DNA of 64,000 bases from Pseudomonas sp. KUIN-1 (GCF_009176725.1 NZ_AP020337.1:5320001-5384000), one strand, 5' to 3'; shown: positions 1 to 8,923, counted from the stretch's first letter. Numbers and translations: made by a program. Notes: generated from the letters alone by a model not told the origin.

Positions 1-35
1 TTGATCAGCGCCAGCTGCTCTTCAACCGACTTCAT
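1..35 (-). CDS. tyrS: Tyrosyl-tRNA synthetase, N-terminal fragment (cut by window edge)
   Basis: Only the first 11 codons are present, reading MKSVEEQLALI on the minus strand; this matches the start of Pseudomonas TyrS, which charges tRNA-Tyr in the cytoplasm. The rest lies outside the window. The call is supported by position: a tyrosyl-tRNA synthetase gene diverges from the M23 peptidase-anmK pair in P. aeruginosa as well. The roughly 200 bases between it and the next gene must hold both divergent promoters; no clear site is visible there. Confidence 0.75.
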   Translation of the reverse strand, partial: MKSVEEQLALI

Positions 36-236
36 TACAGCCCCCAATTCAAAGGGAACCAACCTTACAAGATCAGAGCCCAATTACAAGTTTTGCCCAG
101 CGTTTGCCTGCGAATCAGTGACTGATACGCGGGAAGGGTTGCTTCGAGCAGGTTTTGGTTATATTTTATACAGTTATTTCATCTTCATCATGTCATTCAT
201 CTTTTCCATTTCACCTTTTTCAAAGTCAAATTACCT

Positions 237-1664
237 ATGAAAGACACACCGCCTAAAGCGCCCCCGCTTTATCCGAAGAGTCACCTGCTCGCTGCAAGCG
301 GCATCGCCGCGTTGTTGAGCCTGGCTCTCCTGGTTTTTCCATCCAGCGATGTCGAAGCCAAACGAACCAACATTCCCCTCGATCTGGAGGCACCGGATCA
401 GGACATACAAGACCAAGACGCTCAACAAGCCACTCAAGCCACACCTGAAACCACCGAATCGCCATTTGCCCAGATCGACAACGCCGACGATCAGGCTCAA
501 GACACCGCCAACGCACAGCCTCAGGCAGAGACTACCGCGCCAGCCGCTGCGAAAGATCCTGCCCACAGGGAGGTCACCGTCAGCAAGGGCGACACGCTGT
601 CGACCCTGTTCGAAAAAGTCGGGCTACCCGCCGCCACCGTTCATGAAGTACTGGCCAGCGACAAGCAGGCCAAGCAGTTCAGCAAGCTGCAGAACGGACA
701 GACGCTGCAGTTCGAGCTGACGCCGGATGGCCAGCTCAAGCAATTGCACACAAAACTCAGCGAAGTCGAGTCCATCAGCCTGTCGAAGACAGCAACTGGT
801 GGTTACGCATTCAATCGCGAGATCAGCAAGCCCAACGTGCGTAACGCCTACGTACACGGGGTGATCAACAGCTCCCTGTCGCAGTCCGCGCAACGTGCCG
901 GCCTGACTCATAGCATGACGATGGACATGGCCAACATCTTTGGCTACGACATCGACTTCGCGCAGGACATCCGCAAGGGTGACGAATTCGATGTGGTATA
1001 CGAACAGAAAGTGGTCAACGGCAAGAGCGTAGGCACAGGGAATATCCTGTCCGCCCGCTTCACTAACCGGGGCAAGACCTACACTGCCGTTCGCTACACC
1101 AACAAGCAGGGCAATACCAATTACTACACGGCTGACGGCAACAGCATGCGCAAGGCCTTCATCCGTACCCCGGTCGACTTCGCCCGCATCAGCTCGATGT
1201 TCTCGATGGGCCGCAAGCACCCGATCCTCAACAAGATCCGCGCCCACAAAGGTGTGGACTATGCAGCGCCACGCGGTACGCCGATCAAGGCCACCGGCGA
1301 CGGCAAGGTCCTGCTCGCCGGCCGCCGTGGCGGATACGGCAATACCGTCATCATTCAGCACGGCGACACCTACCGTACGCTGTATGGTCACATGCAGGGC
1401 TTCGCCAAAGGCATACAGACCGGCGGCACTGTCAAGCAAGGTCAGGTTATCGGCTATATTGGAACTACCGGGCTGTCCACAGGCCCGCACTTGCACTACG
1501 AGTTCCAGGTCAATGGCGTTCACGTAGACCCATTGGGCCAAAAGCTTCCGATGGCGGATCCGATCGCCAAATCCGAAAAACAGCGGTTCATGCAGCAAAG
1601 CCAGCCGTTGATGGCCCGCATGGATCAGGAAAAAGCCACCACGCTGGCCTCGAATAAAAGGTAA
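237..1664 (+). CDS. M23 family peptidoglycan DD-metalloendopeptidase
   Basis: A 475-residue envelope protein predicted to cut peptidoglycan cross-bridges. It has a short cytoplasmic N-terminus, one membrane segment at about residues 18-35, an Asp/Gln/Ala-rich linker to about residue 105, a LysM/OapA-like region (about 108-175, with KGDTLSTLFEKVGL), and a C-terminal LytM/M23 domain. The zinc ligands are visible: H337 and D341 in HKGVD, and H420 in the HLH motif (418-420). Length and domain order fit the MepM/ShyA-like class of peptidases. It sits 3 bases before anmK, so the two are probably co-transcribed; one releases wall material and the other recycles anhydroMurNAc. The ATG at 237 has no good Shine-Dalgarno, so the exact start is uncertain. 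Confidence 0.9.
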   Translation: MKDTPPKAPPLYPKSHLLAASGIAALLSLALLVFPSSDVEAKRTNIPLDLEAPDQDIQDQDAQQATQATPETTESPFAQIDNADDQAQDTANAQPQAETTAPAAAKDPAHREVTVSKGDTLSTLFEKVGLPAATVHEVLASDKQAKQFSKLQNGQTLQFELTPDGQLKQLHTKLSEVESISLSKTATGGYAFNREISKPNVRNAYVHGVINSSLSQSAQRAGLTHSMTMDMANIFGYDIDFAQDIRKGDEFDVVYEQKVVNGKSVGTGNILSARFTNRGKTYTAVRYTNKQGNTNYYTADGNSMRKAFIRTPVDFARISSMFSMGRKHPILNKIRAHKGVDYAAPRGTPIKATGDGKVLLAGRRGGYGNTVIIQHGDTYRTLYGHMQGFAKGIQTGGTVKQGQVIGYIGTTGLSTGPHLHYEFQVNGVHVDPLGQKLPMADPIAKSEKQRFMQQSQPLMARMDQEKATTLASNKR

Positions 1665-1667
1665 TCC

Positions 1668-2762
1668 ATGGACTTCTTCTATATAGGTGTGATGTCCGGC
1701 AGCAGTCTCGATGGGATTGATATCGCCCTTTTGAAGCAGGATGACCGATCAAGGCTTCTGGCTACTCACTACATCCCCATGCCGGAAGACCTGCATGCCG
1801 AGCTGCTGGGGCTTTGCTCCAGCGGCGCGGATGAGCTTGCGCGTGCGGCCATTGCGGAGCAAAAGTGGTGCAGGCTGGTCGCACAGGGCGTACAGACCTT
1901 GCTGCAAGATCAAAACATGGTGCCCGCTCAGATTCGCGCCATTGGCAGCCACGGCCAGACTATTCGTCATGAGCCATCGCGCGGCTACAGCATTCAGATC
2001 GGCAACCCTGCGCTGCTGGCAGAGCTGACTGAAATTACCGTGGTCAGCGACTTCCGCCGCCGCGACATCGCAGCAGGCGGCCAGGGCGCCCCCCTGGTGC
2101 CGGCTTTCCACGAAGCGTTGTTCGACGACAACAAGGATCATCGCGCCGTGTTGAACATCGGCGGGTTCAGTAACCTGAGCCTGATCGAGTCGGATCGTCC
2201 GGTCGAAGGCTTCGACTGCGGCCCCGGTAACGTACTGCTCGATGCGTGGATATCTTCACAGCTCCATGAAAGCTACGACAAGGATGGCGCATGGTCGGCG
2301 AGCGGCAAGGTTGATTCTGCGCTGCTCGAGAAACTGCTCAGCGATCAGTTTTTCCTCACCAAGGGCCCCAAGAGTACAGGCCGGGAAGTGTTCAACCTGG
2401 GCTGGGTTAAACACCATCTGTTCCAGTCGAAAACACTGGCTCCAGAAGATGTGCAGGCCACTCTGCTGGAACTGACAGCATTGACGATCACCGATTCCCT
2501 GAAATCTGCACAACCGATTACCCGGGAGCTTCTGGTCTGTGGTGGCGGTGCGCATAACAAGGCGCTGATGAAACGCCTTGCAGAGCTGTTGCCCGATACA
2601 GAGGTCAGCAGTACCGAGAAGTTCGGCGTAAACCCTGACTGGGTTGAGGCAATGGCGTTTGCCTGGCTGGCCCATTGCTGCCTCGAAGGCGTTCCGGCCA
2701 ATCGTCCGACGGTGACCGGCGCCAAAGGCAGGCGCGTTCTGGGCGCGATCTACCCCGCCTGA
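1668..2762 (+). CDS. anmK: Anhydro-N-acetylmuramic acid kinase
   Basis: A 364-residue cytoplasmic kinase that opens the 1,6-anhydro ring of anhydroMurNAc and phosphorylates it to MurNAc-6-phosphate in wall recycling. The family signatures are clear: MSGSSLDGID near the N-terminus (ATP loop), GSHGQTIRH, DFRRRDIAAGGQGAPLVPAFH in the middle, NIGGFSNLS, and the C-terminal CGGGAHNKALM. Full length for the family. It follows the M23 peptidase by 3 bases and ends at a strong terminator. The window also encodes AmgK and MurU at 48-50 kb, so two routes handling MurNAc lie on the same stretch of chromosome. Confidence 0.95.
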   Translation: MDFFYIGVMSGSSLDGIDIALLKQDDRSRLLATHYIPMPEDLHAELLGLCSSGADELARAAIAEQKWCRLVAQGVQTLLQDQNMVPAQIRAIGSHGQTIRHEPSRGYSIQIGNPALLAELTEITVVSDFRRRDIAAGGQGAPLVPAFHEALFDDNKDHRAVLNIGGFSNLSLIESDRPVEGFDCGPGNVLLDAWISSQLHESYDKDGAWSASGKVDSALLEKLLSDQFFLTKGPKSTGREVFNLGWVKHHLFQSKTLAPEDVQATLLELTALTITDSLKSAQPITRELLVCGGGAHNKALMKRLAELLPDTEVSSTEKFGVNPDWVEAMAFAWLAHCCLEGVPANRPTVTGAKGRRVLGAIYPA

Positions 2763-2781
2763 CGCGATGCCGCAATGCAAA

Positions 2782-2806
2782 ACGCCGCTCAATGAGCGGC
2801 GTTTTT
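2782..2806. terminator. Bidirectional intrinsic terminator between anmK and erpA
   Basis: Arms ACGCCGCT (2782-2789) and AGCGGCGT (2795-2802) with a 5-base loop, followed by a T run on the plus strand and by TTTT on the minus strand. It sits between convergent anmK and erpA and can serve both. Confidence 0.85.
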
Positions 2807-2824
2807 GTTTACAGCAAGCTTCGA

Positions 2825-3175
2825 TCAGATCGAGAACGAGGAGCCACAGCCACAGGTTGTGGAGGCATTCGGGTTCTTGATCACGAATCGCGACCCTTCA
2901 AGCCCTTCCTGATAATCGACTTCTGCGCCGGCCAGGTACTGAAAGCTCATCGGATCGACAACCAGGCTTACGCCCTCGCGCTCGACGATGGTGTCATCGT
3001 CTGCCACATCTTCATCGAAAGTAAAACCGTACTGAAAACCTGAGCAACCGCCACCTGTAACGAATACACGCAGTTTGAGACGATCATTGCCCTCTTCGTC
3101 GACCAGGGTTTTCACCTTGTGCGCAGCATTTGGAGTGAACTCCAAAGCGGTAGGCGTGAAGGATTCGACACTCAT
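2825..3175 (-). CDS. erpA: Iron-sulfur cluster insertion protein ErpA
   Basis: A 116-residue A-type carrier that accepts Fe-S clusters from the assembly scaffold and delivers them to apo-proteins. The three cluster-binding cysteines are in place: C44 in GGGCSGF, and C108 and C110 in TTCGCGSSF at the C-terminus. Length is typical. The minus-strand ATG at 3175 is preceded by GGGAGATATCAG, a good ribosome site. It lies downstream of argC on the same strand but is separated by about 240 bases that hold two heptamer-repeat arrays, so separate transcription is likely. ErpA fits better than IscA because of the residues around the cysteines and the conserved locus. Confidence 0.93.
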   Translation of the reverse strand: MSVESFTPTALEFTPNAAHKVKTLVDEEGNDRLKLRVFVTGGGCSGFQYGFTFDEDVADDDTIVEREGVSLVVDPMSFQYLAGAEVDYQEGLEGSRFVIKNPNASTTCGCGSSFSI

Positions 3176-3267
3176 GTCTGATATCTCCCGGCGTTAGCCG
3201 TCGTAATGCGTAATGACGGCATTATCCGCTTCTCCTAGAAAATCGGTCAACTATTTGATCGGGAGCG

Positions 3268-3337
3268 GCTACAAGCTACAAGCTACAAGCTACAAGCTAC
3301 AAGCTACAAGCTACAAGCTACAAGCTACAAGCTACAA
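3268..3337. repeat. Tandem heptamer array, 10 perfect copies of GCTACAA
   Basis: Ten uninterrupted copies of GCTACAA between argC and erpA. Together with the GCTTGAA-type array at 3367-3408 it forms two arms that are roughly inverted relative to each other (AAGCTAC against the complement AAGCTTC, one mismatch per unit), so the transcript could fold into a long imperfect hairpin. Confidence 0.95.
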
Positions 3338-3366
3338 GAGCATGGCCGGCCCGCCTTTGCCTTGCA

Positions 3367-3408
3367 ACTTGAAGCTTGCCGCTTGAAGCTTGAAGCTTGA
3401 AGCTCAAA
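3367..3408. repeat. Second heptamer array (GCTTGAA and variants, six units)
   Basis: Units ACTTGAA, GCTTGCC, three GCTTGAA and GCTCAAA in phase. It begins 10 bases past the argC stop codon in the direction of argC transcription and pairs imperfectly with the array at 3268-3337. Confidence 0.9.
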
Positions 3409-3418
3409 GCTGCCTCCC

Positions 3419-4453
3419 TCAGGGCATCATGCCCGCATGGGACAACCCGGCGCGCTCATCGAGGCCAAACAGGATGTTCATGTTCTGCACCGCCTGACCC
3501 GACGCACCTTTGACCAGGTTGTCGATCACCGAAAGCACGACGACCAGATCGCCGCCCTGCGGACGATGCACCGCGATGCGGCACACGTTGGCGCCACGCA
3601 CACTGCGGGTTTCGGGATGGCTGCCCGCTGGCATCACATCCACGAATGGCTCGTCGGCGTAGCGTTTCTCGAACAGTGCCTGCAGGTCCACTGAGCGATC
3701 AGCGACCGTTGCATAGAGCGTGGAGTGAATGCCACGAATCATCGGCACCAGGTGTGGCACGAACGTCAGGCCGATGTCGCCACCGGCAGCGCGACGCAGC
3801 CCCTGGGTGATTTCAGGCAGGTGGCGGTGGCCCTTCACGGCGTAGGCCTTGAAGCTTTCATTGGCTTCCGAGTACAGCGAACCGATATTCAGACCACGGC
3901 CCGCTCCGCTCACGCCAGATTTGCAGTCGGCAATCAGACGAGTGTTATCGGCAATACCGGCTTCAAGCAGCGGCAGGAAACCCAACTGGGTAGCGGTGGG
4001 ATAGCAACCCGGTACGGCGATGAGTCGCGCGTTCCTGATCTGTTCGCGGTTGACTTCCGGCAGCCCGTACACCGCATCCTCCAACAACTGAGGAGCACCA
4101 TGAGGCTGGCCGTACCACTTGGCCCACTCGACCGGATCCTGCAGACGGAAGTCGGCAGACAGGTCGATCACTTTGGTGCCTGCCGCGAGCAATTCACCAG
4201 CCAGGGCATGGGCTACACCGTGGGGCGTGGCGAAGAACACCACGTCACAGGCACCCAGGGTTTTCACGTCAGGCACGCTGAACGCGAGGCCGTCGTAGTG
4301 CCCGCGCAGGTTCGGATACATGTCGGCGACTGGCATGCCGGCCTCCGAGCGCGAGGTAATGACCACTACTTCTGCCTGCGGATGCTGTGCCAACAGACGC
4401 AGCAGCTCGACCCCGGTGTAACCCGTGCCGCCGACGATACCGACCTTGACCAT
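3419..4453 (-). CDS. argC: N-acetyl-gamma-glutamyl-phosphate reductase
   Basis: A 344-residue cytoplasmic enzyme that reduces N-acetylglutamyl-phosphate to the semialdehyde with NADPH, the third step of arginine synthesis. The N-terminal nucleotide-binding motif GGTGYTGVELLRLL (about residues 8-21) and the active-site cysteine in VPGCYPTATQ (about residue 150) are intact, as is the GVSGAGRG segment. Length is that of the family. The ATG at 4453 follows AGGGCAGGTT. A heptamer-repeat block starts just after its stop codon. Confidence 0.95.
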   Translation of the reverse strand: MVKVGIVGGTGYTGVELLRLLAQHPQAEVVVITSRSEAGMPVADMYPNLRGHYDGLAFSVPDVKTLGACDVVFFATPHGVAHALAGELLAAGTKVIDLSADFRLQDPVEWAKWYGQPHGAPQLLEDAVYGLPEVNREQIRNARLIAVPGCYPTATQLGFLPLLEAGIADNTRLIADCKSGVSGAGRGLNIGSLYSEANESFKAYAVKGHRHLPEITQGLRRAAGGDIGLTFVPHLVPMIRGIHSTLYATVADRSVDLQALFEKRYADEPFVDVMPAGSHPETRSVRGANVCRIAVHRPQGGDLVVVLSVIDNLVKGASGQAVQNMNILFGLDERAGLSHAGMMP

Positions 4454-4586
4454 AACCTGCCCTCAACGAAACAACTGGAAAGCGGTCGATAATAGGAGCC
4501 TATCGCCTCTGCGACAACCGACAACGTGACGTATGGGCGCACAAGACACTACTATTCGGCCACCGTGAACCTGGGAATAATCAAAA

Positions 4587-5015
4587 ATGCTCTATCTATG
4601 GATAAAGGCGCTTCATGTCATTTCAATGGTCTGCTGGTTTGCAGCCCTGTTCTATCTGCCAAGACTGTTCGTCTATCACTCGATGAGTGAGGACACGGTC
4701 AGCCGCGAGCGTTTCATCGTCATGGAGCGCAAGCTGTACCGTGGCATCATGACCCCGGCAATGATCGCAACGCTGGTCTTCGGCGGCTGGCTGATCAGCT
4801 TCGACCCCAGCGGTTATTTCAGTCAGGGCTGGATGCACGCCAAGCTCGCACTGGTTGTCCTGCTGATCGGCTATCACCACGTCTGCGGCGCACAGATGAA
4901 ACGCTTTGCCCGTGGTGAAAATGGCCGCAGCCATGTGTTTTATCGCTGGTTCAATGAAATCCCGGTACTGATCCTGATCGCCATCGTCATTCTGGTTATC
5001 GTCAAACCCTTCTGA
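4587..5015 (+). CDS. hemJ: Protoporphyrinogen IX oxidase HemJ
   Basis: A 142-residue inner-membrane protein with four predicted membrane segments, matching the HemJ family (UPF0093) that converts protoporphyrinogen IX to protoporphyrin IX in heme synthesis. The N-terminal LWIKALHVISMVCWFAALFY segment carries the conserved histidine (His10) that binds heme in the family, and a conserved Lys lies in the KLALVVLLIGYHH segment. The ATG at 4587 is preceded by GGAAT. It diverges from argC. Confidence 0.9.
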   Translation: MLYLWIKALHVISMVCWFAALFYLPRLFVYHSMSEDTVSRERFIVMERKLYRGIMTPAMIATLVFGGWLISFDPSGYFSQGWMHAKLALVVLLIGYHHVCGAQMKRFARGENGRSHVFYRWFNEIPVLILIAIVILVIVKPF

Positions 5016-5100
5016 CTCCAATCATCAGTAACGCGACAGGGCGCCCTGTCTCAGACCGGCGCCCGGCATTGTTTTCCATTTAAAGACAAGGAAGCCCCGT

Positions 5101-6015
5101 ATGGCCGATTCACACTTCAAGATTGTATTTGAAGGGCAGGTGCGTGAAGGCGTCGAGCTCGACACCGCAAAGGCCAACCTGGCGGGGCTGTTCAAAAGCG
5201 AACCGTCTGCAGTGCAGAAGCTGTTCAGCGGTCAACCCGTCGCGCTCAAGCGCGGGATCACTTATCAGGATGCGGAACGCTACCTGAAGGCGCTGGACGA
5301 TGCGGGCGTCGAAGCACGTATCGAACCTGACGTTGAAATCAGCCTGAGTCTGGATGAAGTCGTCAGCCATCCCTCCCCCAAACCCGCGCATCTGGAAATA
5401 TCGCCCTACGCACCGCCCAAGGCACAGGTCGGCGCTGATCAGCCCGGTCATTCGACGCTGAAGGTCTTGAGTATCCATGGGCGTATCGGGCGCTTGCGCT
5501 ATCTGGCGTGGAGCATGGTCCTGAGCGCCGCGACGCTGGTGCTGGTAGGTGTGTGCCTGCTGGTCATGAACGGTTCGCTGGTCGCCGGCGGCCTGCTGAT
5601 GGCGGTGGTGCTCGTCGTGTTCGCTGTCATTGGTGCGCAGATCGGCGTTCAGCGGCTGCACGATCTGGGTTGGTCGGGCTGGCTTCTGCTGCTGACCATG
5701 GTGCCGTTCGTAGGCAGCGTCTTCCCGTTTCTGATGATCCTGCTGCCTGGAACGAAAGGCCCCAACGCTTTCGGCCCGCCGCCGCCACCGAATTCCCGAG
5801 GCGTGAAGACCCTGGCCATTCTGTGGGTGTTACTGATCCCGATTGTCCTGATCGGGCTCACCGCCGGCGGCGCAGGCATACTGCGTGATGAGCTGGAATT
5901 GCAGACCGACGAATATGAGCAATCGCTCCCTTACGACGACGAAGAAAGCCGTGACAGTGCCTTGACCGCGCCAGCGGATGTCAACATAGAGCCCGAAGAA
6001 CAAAGCGACAAGTAA
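5101..6015 (+). CDS. DUF805 domain membrane protein
   Basis: A 304-residue protein of unknown function. Residues 1-85 form a soluble domain (FKIVFEGQVREGVEL...DDAGVEARIEP) often found in front of DUF805 in Pseudomonas. Residues about 120-235 are the DUF805 membrane region with four hydrophobic segments and the typical RIGRLRYLAWSM entry and LHDLGWSGWLLLL motif. The C-terminus has one more membrane segment and an acidic tail. Starts at an ATG after AAGGAAG. It lies between hemJ and an SDR gene on the same strand; the spacing gives no strong hint of its role. Confidence 0.8.
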   Translation: MADSHFKIVFEGQVREGVELDTAKANLAGLFKSEPSAVQKLFSGQPVALKRGITYQDAERYLKALDDAGVEARIEPDVEISLSLDEVVSHPSPKPAHLEISPYAPPKAQVGADQPGHSTLKVLSIHGRIGRLRYLAWSMVLSAATLVLVGVCLLVMNGSLVAGGLLMAVVLVVFAVIGAQIGVQRLHDLGWSGWLLLLTMVPFVGSVFPFLMILLPGTKGPNAFGPPPPPNSRGVKTLAILWVLLIPIVLIGLTAGGAGILRDELELQTDEYEQSLPYDDEESRDSALTAPADVNIEPEEQSDK

Positions 6016-6071
6016 TAGACTGCTCACGGTTCGGCAGACTGCCGGTCGCAACACGCTCAATGGAGAAATGC

Positions 6072-6848
6072 ATGACCCGTTACGCCCTGATCACCGGCGC
6101 GTCCAGCGGCATAGGCCTGGCGATGGCCGAAGCGCTGGCACGTCGCGGTCGCAACCTGATCCTGGTCGCCCGCCAGCGCGACCTGCTGGAAACAATTGCA
6201 CTGGAATTGACGCAGCGTTTTGGCGTGGAAGTGCTGTTTCGAGCCTGCGATCTGGGCGAGCCACTGAGACTCTCGGGCTTTCTGCTGGAACTGGAAGACG
6301 GCGCCCATCAGATCGATCTGCTGGTCAACGCTGCGGGCATCGGCACCTGCGGACCTTTTCTGGCTCAGGACTGGAGTGCAGAGCAGGACCTGATCGATCT
6401 GAACATTCTGGCCCTCACGCGCCTGTGCCACACGGTCGGCAACCTGATGGCCATTCAGGGCGGCGGCCAGATACTCAACATCGCCTCGGTGGCGGCATTC
6501 CAGCCCGGGCCATGGATGAGCACCTACTACGCAAGCAAGGCCTATGTGCTGCATTTTTCCGAAGGGCTGCGCGAGGAAGTGAAGAAAGCCGGCGTGAAGG
6601 TCTCGGTGCTGTGCCCCGGCCCGACCAGGACGTCCTTTTTTCGCACCGCGCAGTTGCAGGTCAATGTGGATAACCTGATGAGCCCCGAAGAAGTGGCGCT
6701 GTATACCGTTCGCGCGCTGGCAAAAAACCGCGCAGTGATCACTCCCGGTTTCGGTAACCGGCTGTGGACGCTTAGCCCGCGCCTGGTTTCACGCTGGCTG
6801 GCTCGCCAGATCAGCGGCTATATCAACAAGAAATACTGCCCGCGCTGA
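6072..6848 (+). CDS. Short-chain dehydrogenase/reductase
   Basis: A 258-residue SDR-family oxidoreductase. It shows the NAD(P)-binding TGASSGIG motif at about residues 7-14, NAAG, a catalytic Ser in IASVAAF, and the YASKAY catalytic Tyr-Lys pair (YxxxK). The substrate cannot be told from sequence. I chose the ATG at 6072 over the in-frame ATG at 6060 because GGAG at 6062-6065 is well placed for 6072 and the protein then begins MTRYALITG. Confidence 0.88.
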   Translation: MTRYALITGASSGIGLAMAEALARRGRNLILVARQRDLLETIALELTQRFGVEVLFRACDLGEPLRLSGFLLELEDGAHQIDLLVNAAGIGTCGPFLAQDWSAEQDLIDLNILALTRLCHTVGNLMAIQGGGQILNIASVAAFQPGPWMSTYYASKAYVLHFSEGLREEVKKAGVKVSVLCPGPTRTSFFRTAQLQVNVDNLMSPEEVALYTVRALAKNRAVITPGFGNRLWTLSPRLVSRWLARQISGYINKKYCPR

Positions 6849-6951
6849 CCGACAAACGGCTGGGCGAGCAGCGTCTTGCTCAGTACACTCGGACGCGCTG
6901 AAGCACAGCGATACCCTGTGACGACCATCAACCGACAAGGAGCAAACGGCT

Positions 6952-7290
6952 GTGGACACTTTGTTTACCAAGATCATCAATCGGGAAATCCCGGCAAAGA
7001 TCATCTATGAAGATGATCAGGTACTGGCCTTTCACGACATCGCCCCACAGGCACCCGTGCATTTTCTGGTTATCCCGAAAAAGCCCATTCGCACCCTGAA
7101 CGATCTGACCGAGGAAGACAAAGGCCTGGCCGGACATATTCTGTTCACGGCGCAGCGTCTGGCCCTCGAGCTGGGCTGCGAAGAAGGCTTCCGCGTGGTG
7201 ATGAACTGCAATGAGCTGGGCGGGCAGACCGTCTACCACATTCACATGCATGTACTTGGTCAGCGCCAGATGAACTGGCCACCGGGCTGA
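6952..7290 (+). CDS. HIT family (histidine triad) nucleotide-binding protein
   Basis: A 112-residue Hint-type protein, a small cytoplasmic phosphoramidase that hydrolyses purine nucleotide adducts. The N-terminal DTLFTKIINREIPAKIIYED and the catalytic triad HIHMHVLG near the C-terminus (HxHxH) are standard. The start is a GTG at 6952 with AGGAG 9-13 bases upstream. It ends in WPPG, as usual for the family. Confidence 0.9.
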   Translation: MDTLFTKIINREIPAKIIYEDDQVLAFHDIAPQAPVHFLVIPKKPIRTLNDLTEEDKGLAGHILFTAQRLALELGCEEGFRVVMNCNELGGQTVYHIHMHVLGQRQMNWPPG

Positions 7291-7411
7291 GCCAGCGTTT
7301 TCGGGCTTCCCGGCCGACCAGTGTGTGTGATCAGCGCTGGTCGGACGACACAAGCCCTGCCCGCTCCGGCCGATTGGGGTAAACTGCCCGCATGATCTTC
7401 CGGAGGTGCCC

Positions 7412-8059
7412 ATGGCTACCGAACGTCAATACTCCCCCCTAGACCGTCTGTTACTGCAAGCCGACAGCGCGATGCGTACATTGCTACCGTCCAGCGCGCA
7501 CTCGCAGCGCCCTTCCCCCGCCGTTGTTCAGCCCGAGCACAAGATGAGCGAAGTCGACACGCGCCACGTCGCGGGTCTGATGCGCATCAACCATACCGGC
7601 GAAGTCTGCGCCCAGGCGCTTTATCAGGGCCAGGCGCTGACGGCAAAGCTGCCCAAGGTGCGCAAGGCGATGGAGCGTGCGGCTGAAGAAGAAATCGATC
7701 ATCTGGTCTGGTGCGAACAGCGCATTCATCAGCTTGGCAGCCATACCAGTGTGCTGAACCCACTGTTCTACAGTCTGTCCTTCGGGATGGGCGCAGTAGC
7801 CGGCGTTATCAGCGACCGGGTCAGCCTGGGGTTCGTCGCGGCGACCGAAGATCAGGTCTGCAAGCACCTGGCTGAACATCTGGAGCAACTACCGACCGAA
7901 GACGGCAAGTCCCGGGCTATCCTGCAACAGATGCTCAGCGATGAAGAACACCACGCTGAATCCGCACTGGAGGCAGGCGGTTTTCGCTTCCCGGCACCGG
8001 TCAAGTTCGGCATGAGTGTGCTGGCCAAGGTCATGACCAAGTCGACTTATCGCATCTGA
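7412..8059 (+). CDS. coq7: 2-polyprenyl-3-methyl-6-methoxy-1,4-benzoquinone monooxygenase
   Basis: A 215-residue di-iron hydroxylase that carries out the last hydroxylation in ubiquinone synthesis, at the inner membrane. The carboxylate/histidine metal ligands are visible in MRINHTGEVCAQ, EEEIDHLVWCE (ExxH) and DEEHHAESA (ExxH). The ATG at 7412 follows a perfect GGAGG at 7402-7406; the in-frame GTG at 7406 overlaps that site and is rejected. It ends at a strong bidirectional terminator. Confidence 0.95.
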   Translation: MATERQYSPLDRLLLQADSAMRTLLPSSAHSQRPSPAVVQPEHKMSEVDTRHVAGLMRINHTGEVCAQALYQGQALTAKLPKVRKAMERAAEEEIDHLVWCEQRIHQLGSHTSVLNPLFYSLSFGMGAVAGVISDRVSLGFVAATEDQVCKHLAEHLEQLPTEDGKSRAILQQMLSDEEHHAESALEAGGFRFPAPVKFGMSVLAKVMTKSTYRI

Positions 8060-8080
8060 CAACACGCATACAACGCCCAT

Positions 8081-8110
8081 AAAAAAGGCGCCTGCATCAG
8101 GCGCCTTTTT
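8081..8110. terminator. Bidirectional terminator between coq7 and speD
   Basis: A near-perfect palindrome: A run, GGCGCCTG (8087-8094), 3-base loop, CAGGCGCC (8098-8105), T run. It serves the convergent coq7 and speD genes. Confidence 0.9.
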
Positions 8111-8128
8111 AATGTCCGGAATCCGGGT

Positions 8129-8923
8129 TTATACGGCGACGTTACGGCCGTAGAAGATTTCCAGCATTTCGTGTTTGACCTTGGCGGTCACTTGCTCGCG
8201 CTGCTCGGGAGACAAGTTACTGGTGGCGTCGCCAAACAGGTAGTTGTCCAGTTCGAACTGCTTGAGCAGCATCTTGGTGTGGAACAGGTTTTCCTGATAC
8301 ACGTTCACGTCGGTCATCTGGTAACCGTTGCGCGTGTCTTCGGACAGGTAGTTCTGGATCGAGTTGATCTCGTGGTCGATGAAGTGCTTCTTGCCTTCCA
8401 CGTCACGGGTAAAGCCGCGCACGCGATAATCGACGGTCACGATATCCGACTCGAATTTATGAATCAGGTAGTTCAACGCCTTGAGCGGTGAAATAACGCC
8501 ACAGGTCGACACATCGATATCCACGCGGAACGTGGCAATACCGTCAACCGGGTGAATTTCCGGGTAGGTGTGGACCGTGATATGGCTCTTGTCCAGGTGC
8601 GCCAGGATGGTTTCCGGCAGTGGACCTGGCGACTCTTCGATCTGGCTTTCGGTAGGCGTCACCGGCTGCTCCGAGATCAGAATGGTCACACTGGCACCTT
8701 GTGGATCGTAATCCTGACGCGCAATGTTCAGGATGTTGGCACCAATGATATCGACAACATCAGTCAGAATCCGCGTCAGGCGTTCTGCGTCGTACACACT
8801 GTTGATGTACTCGACATACGCCTGCTGGTCCTGCGGGGTTTCCGCATAGCAGATGTCATAAATGTTGAAGCTCAAGGTCTTTGTCAGGTTATTGAACCCG
8901 TGGAGCTTGAGTTTGCTTTTCAC
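8129..8923 (-). CDS. speD: S-adenosylmethionine decarboxylase proenzyme
   Basis: A 264-residue enterobacterial-type AdoMet decarboxylase supplying aminopropyl groups for spermidine. The proenzyme cleaves itself to make a pyruvoyl group; the cleavage site is the K112-S113 bond in HLDKSHITVHTYPE, and STCGVISPLKALNYL is conserved. I start it at a GTG (8923) so that the protein begins like E. coli SpeD (KLKLHGFNNLTK); TAGAGAG lies about 10 bases upstream. The longer frame to 8968 has no ribosome site and adds 15 unconserved residues. About 240 bases without a gene precede it and hold its promoter. Confidence 0.93.
   Translation of the reverse strand: MKSKLKLHGFNNLTKTLSFNIYDICYAETPQDQQAYVEYINSVYDAERLTRILTDVVDIIGANILNIARQDYDPQGASVTILISEQPVTPTESQIEESPGPLPETILAHLDKSHITVHTYPEIHPVDGIATFRVDIDVSTCGVISPLKALNYLIHKFESDIVTVDYRVRGFTRDVEGKKHFIDHEINSIQNYLSEDTRNGYQMTDVNVYQENLFHTKMLLKQFELDNYLFGDATSNLSPEQREQVTAKVKHEMLEIFYGRNVAV

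Noticed and set aside
624..1598. Long opposite-strand frame (324 codons) across the M23 peptidase
   Set aside because: A shadow of a high-GC gene; the sense frame has a complete peptidase with intact metal ligands.
3268..3408. CRISPR array
   Set aside because: Direct contiguous 7-base units without spacers; a simple tandem repeat.
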